This document shows, piece by piece, positions 8,067 through 17,073 of a DNA stretch of 64,000 nt. The notes beneath the pieces were generated by a model, which saw nothing but the letters and a program-made list of their open reading frames with translations, was not told the DNA's origin and made no database searches. Source of the stretch: Methylobacterium sp. J-070 (GTDB lineage Bacteria; Pseudomonadota; Alphaproteobacteria; Rhizobiales; Beijerinckiaceae); assembly GCF_022829385.1 (NCBI RefSeq), contig NZ_JAKSXX010000151.1, positions 1-64,000 of the forward strand. Reading direction: 5' to 3'. The translations under genes and the position numbers were made by a program. The stretch's first letter is position 1, and every line of letters starts with the position of its first letter.

Positions 8067-8639
8067 TCAGCCGCGGTCGTCGGCACCCTCGCCGGCATCG
8101 GCTAGCGCCATGCCGACTTCCAGGCCGAGGTCGTCGAGGTTGAACGCCTCGCGCTCTGTCACGGACTCGCCGCGGGCCTGGCGCTCGGCCTCCTCGGGGC
8201 TGCGGGCGACGTTGACGGTGATCTGGACCTCGACCTCGGGGTGCAGGATCACCGGGACGGCGTGAAGGCCCAGGGTCTTGATCGGCTGGTTCAGGATGAA
8301 CTGGCCGCGATCCACCGTGAAGCCGTCCTTGGCCACGACCTCGGCGAGGTCGCGGGTCGAGACCGAGCCGTACAGCACGCCGCTCTCGCCCGACTGGCGG
8401 ATCAGGACGAAGCTCTGGCCGTTCAGCTTCTCGGCGACGGCCTCGGCGTCCTTCTTGCGGTCGAGGTTGCGGGCCTCGAGCTGGGCGCGCTGGGACTCGA
8501 AGTGCTTCTTGTTGGCGTCCGTCGCGCGCAGCGCCTTACCGCGGGCGAGCAGGAAGTTGCGGGCGAAGCCGGGGCGGACGTTCACGGTCTCGCCCATCTG
8601 GCCGAGCTTGGCCACGCGCTCGAGCAGGATCACTTCCAT
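8067..8639 (-). CDS. rplI: 50S ribosomal protein L9
   Basis: Large-subunit protein that binds 23S rRNA at the base of the L1 stalk. The N-terminal domain is classical ([19 protein letters not shown], then [16 protein letters not shown]), followed by the long connecting helix and the C-terminal domain. At 190 residues it exceeds the usual 150 through an acidic C-terminal tail after residue 150, common in this order. The start at 8639 has a strong ribosome binding site (AAGGAG, 7 nt upstream). It follows the DUF2232 gene, rpsR and rpsF on the same strand. Confidence 0.96.
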   Translation of the reverse strand: MEVILLERVAKLGQMGETVNVRPGFARNFLLARGKALRATDANKKHFESQRAQLEARNLDRKKDAEAVAEKLNGQSFVLIRQSGESGVLYGSVSTRDLAEVVAKDGFTVDRGQFILNQPIKTLGLHAVPVILHPEVEVQITVNVARSPEEAERQARGESVTEREAFNLDDLGLEVGMALADAGEGADDRG

Positions 8640-8680
8640 GGTCTTTCTCCTTCAGGTGGTCGGCCGCTGCGGCCGGGGTT

Positions 8681-9724
8681 TCACGGCGCCGGATGGTCCT
8701 TCGGACGACGGCGGTCGAGGGCTGTGTCGGCGAGGCCGAACAGGGTGAGGGCGACCAGAGCGATGCCCTGGGTCACGAACAGAATCAGGTACATGCCGAA
8801 CAGCATGAGGGCGCGCCCGGGCCGGCCGCGCGAGCGGTCGTGGAAGGCGGCAAGGCCCTGGAGCGCGAAGGCCGCGCTGAAGCCGCCGACCAGGGCGACG
8901 CCGAAGACCCCGACGTAGCCGGGGGCGAAGCACATCAGGATCGCCGCCGCGAGGGTCGCCAGCGTCGTGCGCGGCATGGCGGTCGCCGGGATGTCGGGCC
9001 AGGGCCGGGGCAGGCGGCCGGAGATCGTCACGATCCGCGCCGAAGCCCAGAGATAGAAGGTCAGGAGCAGCGCCAGCCCGTTGGTGGCGAAGGCCGGGAT
9101 TACCCGCGCCAGGGCGTCGGCCATCTCGGTCCGGGTGACCTCGGCCGGATCGGCAGCCTGCGCAGATGCCGCCGGATCGGCGGCCGTCGCCCGGCCGCCT
9201 TCGTCTCGGGCGGCCTCGTCCCGGTCCGCCGGTGTCGCGTCGGAGCGGGCGTCGACCGTCGCCCGGCCCGCCGGCATGCGGGCCTGCACCAGCGTCTGGG
9301 CCAGCCCGCGCAGCTGCGCGTCGAAGGCGGCGTGGTTCGGCGAGGACAGGACCGCGATGGCGATGAAGGCGAGGGCGGCCGTGGCGGCGATCCAGCCGAG
9401 GAGGCGTCCCGTCGGATACCATTCGAGGCCGGCCGGCGTCTCGCGCCCGAGCAGCGCCAGGTAGGCGAGCCACCACGCCGGCACGGCGATGTAGGCGCCG
9501 TAGGCGAGCCCCATGAAGGGCGCGATCACCAGGGCAAGCGCGAGGCTTCCGGTCACCACCGCGGCGAGCGCGGCTTTGCGGCTCCAGCCGAGGCCCACGA
9601 TCAGGATCGGGAGCGGCGACACGAGGTAGAGCAGGATCGCCAGCGGGGTCGCCTTCAGAAGCACCCCGAACAGGAGTGCCGAGACGAGGCCCGCGCCGAT
9701 ACCGATGCCGATATGCTGTGCCAT
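8681..9724 (-). CDS. DUF2232 family integral membrane protein
   Basis: A 347-residue protein with about eight hydrophobic helices (N-terminal group at about 1-125, C-terminal group at about 205-335) and an intervening hydrophilic loop rich in Ala, Asp and Arg. Alphaproteobacteria commonly carry a DUF2232 membrane gene between rpsR and rplI, as here. Its function is not known from the sequence. The hydrophobic pattern is like that of small-molecule transporter S-components, but no ATPase partner is nearby. Confidence 0.8.
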   Translation of the reverse strand: MAQHIGIGIGAGLVSALLFGVLLKATPLAILLYLVSPLPILIVGLGWSRKAALAAVVTGSLALALVIAPFMGLAYGAYIAVPAWWLAYLALLGRETPAGLEWYPTGRLLGWIAATAALAFIAIAVLSSPNHAAFDAQLRGLAQTLVQARMPAGRATVDARSDATPADRDEAARDEGGRATAADPAASAQAADPAEVTRTEMADALARVIPAFATNGLALLLTFYLWASARIVTISGRLPRPWPDIPATAMPRTTLATLAAAILMCFAPGYVGVFGVALVGGFSAAFALQGLAAFHDRSRGRPGRALMLFGMYLILFVTQGIALVALTLFGLADTALDRRRPKDHPAP

Positions 9725-9854
9725 GAAATCCGCTGTCCCGCTGCCGCTGCGGCAGGGTTAGAGGCGGCGACGCGCCCCAACGATCGGGCGGCGCGGGCCG
9801 CCCTCTGCGAGAAGGCCGGCCCGGGCTGATGCCGGGCCGGCAGGCTTGGACGGC

Positions 9855-10106
9855 CTACTTGATCACGTAGGGCAGCAGGCCGAGGAAGCGGGCGCGCTTG
9901 ATCGCCTGGGCGAGTTCGCGCTGCTTCTTGGCCGAGACCGCGGTGATCCGCGACGGCACGATCTTGCCGCGCTCCGACACGTAGCGGGACAGGAGCTTGA
10001 CGTCCTTGAAGTCGATCTTCGGCGCATTCGCACCGGAGAACGGGCAAGTCTTGCGACGACGGAAGAAGGGACGGCGTCCGCCGCCCGCACCAGCACCGAA
10101 AGCCAT
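9855..10106 (-). CDS. rpsR: 30S ribosomal protein S18
   Basis: Small-subunit protein that pairs with S6 on the platform. The 83-residue sequence has the Arg-rich N-terminus ([17 protein letters not shown]), the core [22 protein letters not shown], and the C-terminal [20 protein letters not shown]. It starts 3 bp after the rpsF stop, so the two are co-transcribed. A 130-bp gap follows before the DUF2232 gene. Confidence 0.96.
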   Translation of the reverse strand: MAFGAGAGGGRRPFFRRRKTCPFSGANAPKIDFKDVKLLSRYVSERGKIVPSRITAVSAKKQRELAQAIKRARFLGLLPYVIK

Positions 10107-10109
10107 GGG

Positions 10110-10565
10110 TTAGCCCTCCCCGCCGAAGCTGCGCTCGCCGCGGTCGCCGCGGTCACCACGGTCGCCGCCGAAGCCGCCACCGCCGCCGAAGCCCTCGTCA
10201 TCGCGACGCCGGCCGCGCTCGCGGTCCTTGCGATCGTCGCGGTCGCGCTTCTGCATCATGGCAGACGGCTCGGAGTCGAGCTCCTCGACCCGGACGGTCA
10301 TGAAGCGCAGCACGTCCTCGGAGATCTGCATCTGGCGCTCCATCTCGGCGATGGCGGCCGGGGGGGCGTCGATGTTGAGGAGAGCGAAATGCGCCTTGCG
10401 GTTCTTCTTGATCCGGTAGGCGAGGGACTTCACGCCCCACATCTCGATCTTCTCGAGACGGCCACCGTTCTGCTCGATCACACCCTTGTAGGTGTCGATC
10501 ATCGTCTCGACCTGCTGGGACGTCACGTCCTGCCGGGCCAAGAGCACATGCTCATAGAGAGGCAT
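10110..10565 (-). CDS. rpsF: 30S ribosomal protein S6 with Gly/Arg/Asp-rich tail
   Basis: S6 core at about 1-100 ([55 protein letters not shown]). The tail of about 50 residues is first Lys/Arg/Asp-rich and then built of Gly-Gly-Phe and Gly-Asp-Arg repeats ([12 protein letters not shown]). Modifiable or low-complexity S6 tails occur in other bacteria, where RimK adds glutamates; this one ends Gly-Glu-Gly. It is the first gene of the rpsF-rpsR-DUF2232-rplI unit, with a leader of about 220 nt after the predicted promoter. Confidence 0.95.
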   Translation of the reverse strand: MPLYEHVLLARQDVTSQQVETMIDTYKGVIEQNGGRLEKIEMWGVKSLAYRIKKNRKAHFALLNIDAPPAAIAEMERQMQISEDVLRFMTVRVEELDSEPSAMMQKRDRDDRKDRERGRRRDDEGFGGGGGFGGDRGDRGDRGERSFGGEG

Positions 10566-10787
10566 ATCGGGCCTTTCAGCGTCAAAAGGAGCCCGGCCGC
10601 CCGGAGGCGACTGGTTCGGGCCGGTTCATCTCGCGTGACGCTCGGCGCCAAGCCCTTCGAGCCGATTTTCAGGCCCGAGCGGTTGATCGAAGGCGGAGAC
10701 ACCGGACGACGGACTCTTTGCAGGAGCCCCATGCCGCATGCGGCACCGTCCGTTCAGCCCCCGGCCGGAGCGAACGCGAGGGGCGGC

Positions 10788-10816
10788 CGATAGAGTGTTT
10801 TTGCCGGGATGGCAAG
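10788..10816 (-). promoter_or_regulatory. Putative rpsF operon promoter
   Basis: On the minus strand CTTGCC (10816-10811), 17 nt, then CTATCG (10793-10788), resembling the alphaproteobacterial vegetative consensus CTTGAC-N17-CTATAT. The -35 overlaps a TTGCC-N5-GGCAA inverted repeat (10801-10815). It lies 222 bp before the rpsF start. Confidence 0.4.
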
Positions 10817-10856
10817 TCGAAGCGGTTTGGGCATGGAGCCGCGAGGCGGTTTGGTC

Positions 10857-10977
10857 TCGTCCCGGATTCCGGACCAGGTTCCGCCCTCGCCCCCCGTCCG
10901 GGACAGGGGCGGTTCAGGAGGGACCGCGACGCCGTTTCCCGGGCGCCTGCGACGCCGGCGGAGTGCCACCCGGACCC
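10857..10977 (+). repeat. Dispersed noncoding repeat, copy 1
   Basis: By eye, this stretch aligns with 17074-17189 in the same orientation. Shared blocks, in order, are TCCCGGAT, GTTCCGC, GTCCGGGA, GGCGGTTC, GCGACGCC, GGGCGC-TGC, CGGCGGA or CAGCGGA, and a final ACCCGG. Divergence is considerable, with small indels. Both copies lie upstream of core genes in otherwise gene-free DNA. Confidence 0.5.
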
Positions 10978-11021
10978 GGCGCAGGGCTCGCCGCGCGACG
11001 GTCCGCCATCCCGCCCCCTGT

Positions 11022-11050
11022 CTTGTCGGAGCGCGCGAACGCCAGCATAT
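11022..11050 (+). promoter_or_regulatory. Putative pdxJ promoter
   Basis: CTTGTC (11022-11027), 17 nt, then GCATAT (11045-11050), close to the consensus CTTGAC-N17-CTATAT. It lies 90 bp upstream of the chosen pdxJ start and would drive pdxJ-acpS and possibly lepB onwards. Confidence 0.45.
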
Positions 11051-11139
11051 CGCAGCCTCCGGAGTCCGGCGCGCCCCGCGCCCTCCGAACCCGTCGCGCC
11101 AATCAGCCGGATCGCGTCGACATGGGGACGAACGAACGG

Positions 11140-11889
11140 ATGAGTTCCGAAACGCTGCGCCTCGGCGTCAACATCGACCACGTCGCCACCGTGCGCAACG
11201 CCCGCGGCGGCCCCTATCCCGATCCGGTGCGGGCCGCGCTGCTCGCGGCCGAGGCGGGCGCCGACGGCATCACCGCGCATCTGCGCGAGGACCGGCGCCA
11301 CATCCGCGACGCGGACATCGCGGCGCTGAAGCGCGACCTCTCGGTGCCGCTCAACTTCGAGATGGCCGCCACCGACGAGATGGTGCGGATCGCCCTGGCG
11401 ACCCGGCCCCATGCCGCCTGCCTCGTGCCGGAGAAGCGGGAGGAGCGCACCACCGAGGGCGGCCTCGACATCGTCGGCGGCCGCGACCACCTCGCGCCGC
11501 GGATCCGGGCTCTGGCGGAGGCGGGCATCCGCGTCTCGCTGTTCGTCGAGCCGGAGCCCGCGGTGATGGACGCCGCCCGTGCGCTCGGCGCGCCCGTGGT
11601 CGAGCTGCACACCGGCAGCTACTGCGAGGCAGCTCTCGCGGGCGATGCGGCGCGCACCGCGCACGAGCTGGGCCGCATCCGGCGCGCGGCCGAGCACGGG
11701 ACCGGCCTCGGCCTGGAGATCCATGCCGGTCACGGACTGACCCTCGGCAGCGTCGGACCGGTGGCCGCCCTGCCGCAGATCCGGGAACTGAATATCGGCC
11801 ACGCGCTGATCGCCGACGCGATCTTCGTGGGGCTCGCCCAGGCCGTGCGCGACATGCGGTCCGCGATGGATCGGGCGCGGCACCCATGA
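11140..11889 (+). CDS. pdxJ: Pyridoxine 5'-phosphate synthase
   Basis: TIM-barrel enzyme that condenses 1-deoxyxylulose 5-phosphate with 3-amino-1-hydroxyacetone phosphate, the last ring-forming step of DXP-dependent vitamin B6 synthesis. Family signatures are [17 protein letters not shown] at the N-terminus, [44 protein letters not shown] and [11 protein letters not shown] 11140 ([10 protein letters not shown]) is preferred over ATG 11122, since family members begin about here; this gives 249 residues. The stop overlaps the acpS start (ATGA). The DXP supplier dxs is not in the window. Confidence 0.94.
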   Translation: MSSETLRLGVNIDHVATVRNARGGPYPDPVRAALLAAEAGADGITAHLREDRRHIRDADIAALKRDLSVPLNFEMAATDEMVRIALATRPHAACLVPEKREERTTEGGLDIVGGRDHLAPRIRALAEAGIRVSLFVEPEPAVMDAARALGAPVVELHTGSYCEAALAGDAARTAHELGRIRRAAEHGTGLGLEIHAGHGLTLGSVGPVAALPQIRELNIGHALIADAIFVGLAQAVRDMRSAMDRARHP

Positions 11890-12296
11890 TCGTCGGGATC
11901 GGCTCGGACCTCTGCGACATCCGCCGGATCGCCCGGACCCTGGAGCGGCACGGCGAGCGCTTCACCCACCGGGTCTTCACCGAGGGGGAGCGGGCGCGCT
12001 GCGACCGGCGGGCCGCCCGCGCGGAGGGCTACGCCCGGCGCTTCGCCGCCAAGGAGGCTTGCGCCAAGGCGCTCGGCACGGGGCTCGCCGCCGGCGTGTT
12101 CTGGCGCGACATGGAAATCGTGAACCTGCCCTCCGGCCAGCCCACCCTGCGGCTGACCGGCGGCGCGGCCGAGCGCCTCGCCGCGCTGCTGCCGGAGGGG
12201 CACGCGGCGCGCCTGCACGTGAGCCTCACGGACGATCCGCCGATGGCACAAGCCTTCGTGATCATCGAGGCGCTACCGGCCGCGATCGCCGTTTGA
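11886..12296 (+). CDS. acpS: Holo-[acyl-carrier-protein] synthase
   Basis: Transfers 4'-phosphopantetheine from CoA to apo-ACP, activating fatty-acid synthesis. The two magnesium-binding signatures are present: [12 protein letters not shown] with Asp 8, and [14 protein letters not shown] (53-66) with Glu 57. Length is 136 residues, normal. It overlaps pdxJ by 4 bp. The same pdxJ-acpS-lepB-rnc-era order occurs in other proteobacteria. Confidence 0.95.
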   Translation: MIVGIGSDLCDIRRIARTLERHGERFTHRVFTEGERARCDRRAARAEGYARRFAAKEACAKALGTGLAAGVFWRDMEIVNLPSGQPTLRLTGGAAERLAALLPEGHAARLHVSLTDDPPMAQAFVIIEALPAAIAV

Positions 12297-12488
12297 GGAC
12301 GCGGTCCGGGATTAGCCGGCCACGGTCGCGCGTTGCGGGGGGCTCGCGCTTGGTCTAGACCGCCGCTCACAGCGGACACGATTGCGGCGCATTCCTCGGG
12401 ACAACCGCACATCTGAGAGCCGCGCGCGGCGGGGCCGCGCCCCGCTGGCGGCAGGCGACGGAACCTCAACCGAAGACGGGACGCGCGC

Positions 12489-13274
12489 GTGGATTACGAC
12501 GGCAAGCCGCTCAGGAAACCCGCCGAGACCGGCACTTGGGCCAGCATCCGCGAGACGCTGAAGGTCGGCATCCAGGCGCTCCTCATCGCCCTGGTGGTGC
12601 GCACCCTGCTGTTCCAGCCGTTCAACATCCCCTCCGGCTCGCTCGTGCCGACGCTGCTGATCGGCGACTACCTGTTCGTCTCGAAATACTCCTACGGCTA
12701 CTCGAAGTACTCGCTGCCGCTGTCGGAATATATTCCGATGCAGGCCGACGGCCGGATCTGGGGGGCCGAGCCGAAGCGCGGCGACATCGCGGTGTTCAAG
12801 CTGCCCAAGGACAACGCGACCGACTACATCAAGCGGGTGATCGGCCTGCCGGGCGACAAGATCCAGATGATCGACGGCGTGCTCAACATCAACGGCAAGG
12901 CGGTCAAGCGCGAGCGGATCACCGATTACGAGACGACGGATCCCTACGGCCAGGCCACCAAGGTGCCGCAGTACATGGAGACGCTGCCCAACGGCGTCGT
13001 CCACCGGGTGATCGAGCGCGACGGCGACAACGGCTTCTGGGACAAGACCGAGCTCTACACGGTCCCTCCCGGGCACTTCTTCATGATGGGCGACAACCGC
13101 GACAACTCCACCGATTCGCGTGACCTTGCCAGCGTCGGCTACGTGCCCTTCGCCAACCTCGTGGGCCGCGCCGAGATGATCTTCTTCTCGATCGACGAGG
13201 GCACGCCGGCGTGGCAGGTCTGGAACTGGCCGGCCCATGTCCGCTGGACGCGCCTGTTCTCGACGATCCATTGA
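12489..13274 (+). CDS. lepB: Signal peptidase I
   Basis: Inner-membrane Ser/Lys protease that removes signal peptides from secreted proteins. A hydrophobic anchor at about 25-42 precedes the nucleophile in NIPSGSLVPTL (Ser 51). The general-base Lys is in TDYIKRVIGLPGD (Lys 115), and box E is GDNRDNSTDSR. The Met usually following the catalytic Ser is Leu, as in some other alphaproteobacteria. The start is GTG 12489 with no good upstream ATG. A 192-bp gap separates it from acpS, so it may also have its own promoter. 261 residues. Confidence 0.95.
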   Translation: MDYDGKPLRKPAETGTWASIRETLKVGIQALLIALVVRTLLFQPFNIPSGSLVPTLLIGDYLFVSKYSYGYSKYSLPLSEYIPMQADGRIWGAEPKRGDIAVFKLPKDNATDYIKRVIGLPGDKIQMIDGVLNINGKAVKRERITDYETTDPYGQATKVPQYMETLPNGVVHRVIERDGDNGFWDKTELYTVPPGHFFMMGDNRDNSTDSRDLASVGYVPFANLVGRAEMIFFSIDEGTPAWQVWNWPAHVRWTRLFSTIH

Positions 13275-14050
13275 CCGGTTCGGACTTGGACGACGCCGCC
13301 CAGTCGCGGACCTCAGCGCGGGGGCGCCGGGCCCACAAGCCGCGGCCGCCCCTGAGCGCGCTGGAGGAGCGGATCGGATACCGCTTCGCCGACCCGGAAC
13401 TCCTCACCCGCGCCCTGACCCATACCAGCAAGGCCGCCGGCCGCGGCGGCAGCTATCAGCGGCTGGAATTCCTCGGCGACCGCGTGCTCGGACTCGCGGT
13501 GGCGGACCGGCTCTACGCCGCATTTCCCGAGGCCGACGAGGGCGATCTCTCCCGGCGGCTGGCCGCCCTCGTCCGCCGCGAGACCTGCGCGGTCGTGGCC
13601 GCCGCCTGGGAGGTCGGGCCGCACCTGATCCTCGGCCAGGGCGAGGTGATGGGCGGCGGCCGCCGCAACCAGACCATCCTGGCCGACGTCTGCGAGGCGA
13701 TCCTCGGTGCGATCTACCTCGACGCGGGGTTCGACGCCGCCCGGGCGGTGGTCGAGGCGCATTTCCATCCGGGCGAGCCGACGGCGGCCTCGCGGGGCCG
13801 CGATGCCAAGTCGGCCCTGCAGGAATGGGCGATGGGGCGGGCCCTGCCGATCCCCACATACGCGGTGGTGGAGCGCACCGGGCCCGACCATGCCCCGCGG
13901 TTCCGCATCGCCGTTCAGGTCCAGGGCCTTGAGCCCGGCGTCGGCGAGGGTACATCGAAGCGGATCGCCGAACAGGCGGCCGCGCAGGCGCTGATGGCGC
14001 GGGAGGGGATCGGGACCCTGCCGGAGGTGGGGCCGACGGAGACACCATGA
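13271..14050 (+). CDS. rnc: Ribonuclease III
   Basis: Double-strand-specific endoribonuclease for rRNA maturation and mRNA decay. The catalytic signature reads LEFLGDRVLG (about 65-74; most family members have Ala where Arg stands) and the second acidic site lies in DVCEAILGAIYLD. A C-terminal double-stranded-RNA-binding domain covers about 180-250 (DAKSALQEWAMG; ISKRIAEQAAAQALM-like end). The start is uncertain: TTG 13271 overlaps the lepB stop (TTGA) and gives 259 residues, slightly long for the family; TTG 13286 or an in-frame ATG inside lepB are alternatives. Confidence 0.92.
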   Translation: MTGSDLDDAAQSRTSARGRRAHKPRPPLSALEERIGYRFADPELLTRALTHTSKAAGRGGSYQRLEFLGDRVLGLAVADRLYAAFPEADEGDLSRRLAALVRRETCAVVAAAWEVGPHLILGQGEVMGGGRRNQTILADVCEAILGAIYLDAGFDAARAVVEAHFHPGEPTAASRGRDAKSALQEWAMGRALPIPTYAVVERTGPDHAPRFRIAVQVQGLEPGVGEGTSKRIAEQAAAQALMAREGIGTLPEVGPTETP

Positions 14051-15018
14051 CCGAGCACGATCAGGATGCGGGACCGGCCCCGGGGGCCGCGAACGACCCG
14101 TCCGCCCTTCCCGGAATGCCGGCCGACGCCCGGGCGGGCTTCGTGGCGCTGATCGGCGTGCCGAATGCCGGCAAGTCGACGCTCCTGAACAGCCTCGTCG
14201 GCACGAAGGTCTCGATCGTCTCGCGCAAGGTGCAGACGACCCGGGCGCTGGTGCGCGGCATCCTGATCGAGGGCTCCGCCCAGGTCATCCTGGTCGACAC
14301 CCCGGGCATCTTCGCGCCGAAGCGCCGGCTCGACCGGGCGATGGTGCATTCGGCCTGGAGCGGCGCCGCCGACGCCGACGCGGTCTGCCTCCTGGTCGAC
14401 GCGCGCAAGGGCATGGACGAGGAGGTTCAGGCGATCCTGAGCCGCCTCGGGGAGGTGAAGCGCGAGAAGATGCTGATCCTCAACAAGATCGACCTGATCC
14501 CGCGCGAGCGTCTCCTCGACCTCGCCGCCAAGCTCAATGCGGCCTCGCCGTTCGCCGAGACCTTCATGATCTCGGCGCTGAAGGGCGACGGCGTCGGCGA
14601 CCTGCGCCGGGCGCTCGCCGCCCGGATGCCGGCGGGGCCATGGCTCTATCCGGAGGACCAGGTCTCGGACGCGCCCCTGCGCATGCTCGCCGCCGAGATC
14701 ACCCGGGAGAAGATCTACGACCGGCTGCACGAAGAGCTTCCCTATCGCTCCACGGTCGAGACCGACCAGTGGCAGATCCGGCCCGACGGGTCGGTCCGGA
14801 TCGAGCAGACGATCTTCGTCGAACGGGAAAGCCAGCGTTCCATCGTGCTCGGCAAGGGAGGCCAGACCATCAAGGCGATCGGGCAGGCGGCCCGGATCGG
14901 GATCGCCGAGGCGGCCGACGCCAAGGTCCATCTGTTCCTGCACGTGAAGGTCCGGGAGAACTGGGCGGACGATCCGGCGCGCTACCGCGAGATGGGGCTC
15001 GAATTCCCCCGGGGCTGA
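14047..15018 (+). CDS. era: GTPase Era
   Basis: Essential GTPase that binds the 3' end of 16S rRNA during 30S assembly. G1 is GVPNAGKS (37-44), G3 is DTPG (84-87) and G4 is NKID (146-149). The C-terminal KH domain carries GKGGQTIK (269-276). The first 30 residues are a hydrophilic extension. The ATG overlaps the rnc stop (ATGA), so translation is coupled. The length of 323 residues is slightly above the usual 300 because of the extension. Confidence 0.96.
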   Translation: MTEHDQDAGPAPGAANDPSALPGMPADARAGFVALIGVPNAGKSTLLNSLVGTKVSIVSRKVQTTRALVRGILIEGSAQVILVDTPGIFAPKRRLDRAMVHSAWSGAADADAVCLLVDARKGMDEEVQAILSRLGEVKREKMLILNKIDLIPRERLLDLAAKLNAASPFAETFMISALKGDGVGDLRRALAARMPAGPWLYPEDQVSDAPLRMLAAEITREKIYDRLHEELPYRSTVETDQWQIRPDGSVRIEQTIFVERESQRSIVLGKGGQTIKAIGQAARIGIAEAADAKVHLFLHVKVRENWADDPARYREMGLEFPRG

Positions 15019-15177
15019 CCGGCCGGCGCGTCGAAGCGGCGGCGGCAGGCTGGGCTTCCGGACCGGTTCCGGTATAAAACGGGCCGTTCCCCCGGATGAT
15101 CCGAGTCGGGCGCGGGTCCCGCCCGCACCGCCACGGATTCGCGTTCCGAAGCCGGCTCTCCAACTCCCGAATCATTC

Positions 15178-16083
15178 ATGCGACATGCCGTCTACGGCCT
15201 GCCGCCGACGGACCTTGCCGAGGTCCCCGGTGACGCCGTCCAGGTTTCCCCCCTGATCCCCGGTGCGACCCGGCTCGAGGATCTGTCCGAGAACAGCCTC
15301 GACGTCGCCACCGTGCTGGCGCCGCCCGGCACGGTGGAGCGGCGCTACGTGCTCGCGCAGGTACTGCGCGCCCTGGGGCCGGGCGGCCGCATGGTCGCCC
15401 TGGCGCCGAAGGACCGGGGCGGCACCCGCCTGGCCAAGGAATTGACGACGTTCGGCTGTGCCGCCGCCGACCAGCCGCGCCGACACCACCGGATCTGCAC
15501 GACACAGCGGCCGCCGGCCCTGGCCGGGCTGGCCGAGGCGATCGACGAGGGCAGCCCCCGCCACGTCGACAACCTCGCCCTGTGCACGCAGCCCGGGATC
15601 TTCTCCTGGGACCGGCTCGATCCCGGCACGGCGCTGCTCCTGGCCAAACTGCCGCCCCTCAAGGGTCGGGGCGCGGATCTCGGCTGCGGCCTCGGGATCC
15701 TGTCCCGGGCGGTTCTCGGCTCGGAGGCCGTGACCGCGATGACGCTGGTGGAGATCGACCGCCGGGCCGTCGAGATGGCGCGCCGCAACGTCGCCGACCC
15801 GAGGGCCACGATCCACTGGGCGGATGTCCGCGCGCCCGGCATCGTGCCGGACCCCCTCGACTTCGTCGTCACCAATCCGCCGTTCCATGCGGGCGGTGCC
15901 GAGGACCCGTCCCTCGGCCGGGCCTTCATCGCCCGGGCTTCCGAGGTGCTGCGGCCGGGCGGGACGCTCTGGCTCGTGGCCAACGCGCACCTGCCCTACG
16001 AGGCCGTCCTGCGCGAGACGTTCCGGTCCGTGGCCGTTTCGGCGCAGGCGGGCGGCTACCGGGTCTACGAGGCGCGCCGGTGA
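15178..16083 (+). CDS. RsmC-like 16S rRNA (guanine-N2) methyltransferase
   Basis: A 301-residue class I methyltransferase of the MTS family. A degenerate N-terminal half is followed by a catalytic half with the SAM-binding ADLGCGLGIL (166-175), the acidic TLVEIDRRAVEMARRN, and the amino-group-methylating NPPF motif at 233-236 followed by His. The two-domain layout with NPPFH fits RsmC or RlmG; which rRNA residue is modified cannot be told. A TATAAA sequence about 105 bp upstream may be part of a promoter. The stop overlaps the next gene (GTGA). Confidence 0.8.
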   Translation: MRHAVYGLPPTDLAEVPGDAVQVSPLIPGATRLEDLSENSLDVATVLAPPGTVERRYVLAQVLRALGPGGRMVALAPKDRGGTRLAKELTTFGCAAADQPRRHHRICTTQRPPALAGLAEAIDEGSPRHVDNLALCTQPGIFSWDRLDPGTALLLAKLPPLKGRGADLGCGLGILSRAVLGSEAVTAMTLVEIDRRAVEMARRNVADPRATIHWADVRAPGIVPDPLDFVVTNPPFHAGGAEDPSLGRAFIARASEVLRPGGTLWLVANAHLPYEAVLRETFRSVAVSAQAGGYRVYEARR

Positions 16084-16820
16084 GCGCGGCGCGCTCGGTG
16101 CGGCTCGACAAGCTGCTCGCCAATCTCGGCTACGGCTCGCGCCGCGAGATCCAGGGCCTCGCCCGCGCGGGCGCGCTCCGCCTGGACGGCGCGGATCTGG
16201 GCGATGCCGGCGACCGGATCGCCCTCGACCCGGATCTGCCGGACCGCCTGACGATCGACGGTGCCGCGCTCGATCCGCTGCCCGGCCTGTGCCTGATGCT
16301 GCACAAGCCGCTGGGCGTGACCTGCTCGCACAAGGAGGCCGGGCCGCTGGTCTACGGGCTGCTGCCGGAGCGCTGGCGCCGCCGCGAGCCGCCACTTTCC
16401 ACGGTCGGCCGGCTCGACAAGGAGACCTCGGGCCTGCTGCTGCTCACGGACGACGGCGCGCTCCTGCACCGGATCATCAGTCCGAAGGCCCAGGTGGCGA
16501 AGCGCTACCGCGTCACCCTGGATAGGCCGCTGGCGGGGAGCGAGGCGGCGGTGTTCGCCTCGGGCACGCTGCTGCTGGAGGGCGAGGCGCGGCCGCTGCT
16601 GCCGGTGCGGCTCGATGTCGAGGATGACACGCACTGCGCGGTGACGCTGATGGAGGGGCGCTACCATCAGGTCCGCCGGATGTTCGCCGCCGTGGGCAAC
16701 CACGTGACCGCGCTGCACCGGGACCGGGTCGGCGGGCTCGACCTGCCGGCGGATCTGGCCGCGGGGGCCTACCGAGTGATGACGGCCGCCGATGTGGCCG
16801 CCGTGTTCGCGGGCGGGTGA
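16080..16820 (+). CDS. RsuA-family rRNA pseudouridine synthase
   Basis: Converts a specific uridine of rRNA to pseudouridine; RsuA acts on 16S U516, while close relatives act on 23S rRNA. An N-terminal S4 RNA-binding domain (RLDKLLANLGYGSRREIQGL) precedes the catalytic domain with motif II GRLDKETSGLLLLTDDG (110-126, catalytic Asp 113) and a GRYHQVRRM element. The GTG start overlaps the upstream methyltransferase stop, pairing two rRNA-modifying enzymes in one unit. 246 residues. Target assignment is tentative. Confidence 0.85.
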   Translation: MSAARSVRLDKLLANLGYGSRREIQGLARAGALRLDGADLGDAGDRIALDPDLPDRLTIDGAALDPLPGLCLMLHKPLGVTCSHKEAGPLVYGLLPERWRRREPPLSTVGRLDKETSGLLLLTDDGALLHRIISPKAQVAKRYRVTLDRPLAGSEAAVFASGTLLLEGEARPLLPVRLDVEDDTHCAVTLMEGRYHQVRRMFAAVGNHVTALHRDRVGGLDLPADLAAGAYRVMTAADVAAVFAGG

Positions 16821-16836
16821 TCCGGGCTGCGCGCCT

Positions 16837-17025
16837 GTCAATGCAGAGCCCGATCTCGGACCGTATATCCGCCAGCGCGGCGCGCAGATCCGCTCTGGTG
16901 ACCGGATCGCCCTGCAACGCCTCCGCCGTGGCATCGGCCCAGCCCTCCGCCTGCTCTGGAGAGACCGTGGCCTTCTCCCGGAGGGTCCGGGCGAATGTCG
17001 GAGTGTCGAACGCGCCGTCCGTCAA
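16837..17025 (-). pseudogene. Remnant of a DUF1640-like coiled-coil small protein
   Basis: Read on the minus strand from a TTG at 17025, about 63 codons give a recognisable pattern: an FDTPTFARTLRE start, a PEQAEGWADATAEAL helix, then DLRAALADIRSEIG. This resembles the short alphaproteobacterial proteins with an FDTxxFxRxLxxAG, QAEAxAxA, TKxDLxxxxxELxxxI layout. The frame then runs without a family-like C-terminus into the 3' end of the opposing pseudouridine synthase gene, so the membrane-anchor part is missing. It is probably a decayed gene. Confidence 0.4.
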
Positions 17026-17073
17026 AGGCTCTGACTGAGAGACGGCGCCGCTGGCGCGGCTGTTCCTGTGCTC

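Larger units (their letters stand above)
10566..11139. other. Divergent intergenic region rpsF/pdxJ
   Basis: A 574-bp gap between divergent rpsF and pdxJ. It holds a 14-bp palindrome (TGCCGCATGCGGCA, 10732-10745) in the rpsF leader, promoter-like elements for each gene, and a dispersed repeat at 10857-10977. The frame upstream of pdxJ stays open but has no family similarity and is treated as noncoding. Confidence 0.6.

Noticed and set aside
10738..11139. N-terminal extension of pdxJ by about 134 codons
   Set aside because: The extra sequence is low-complexity and unlike any PdxJ, contains a promoter-like element and a dispersed repeat, and the enzyme is complete without it.
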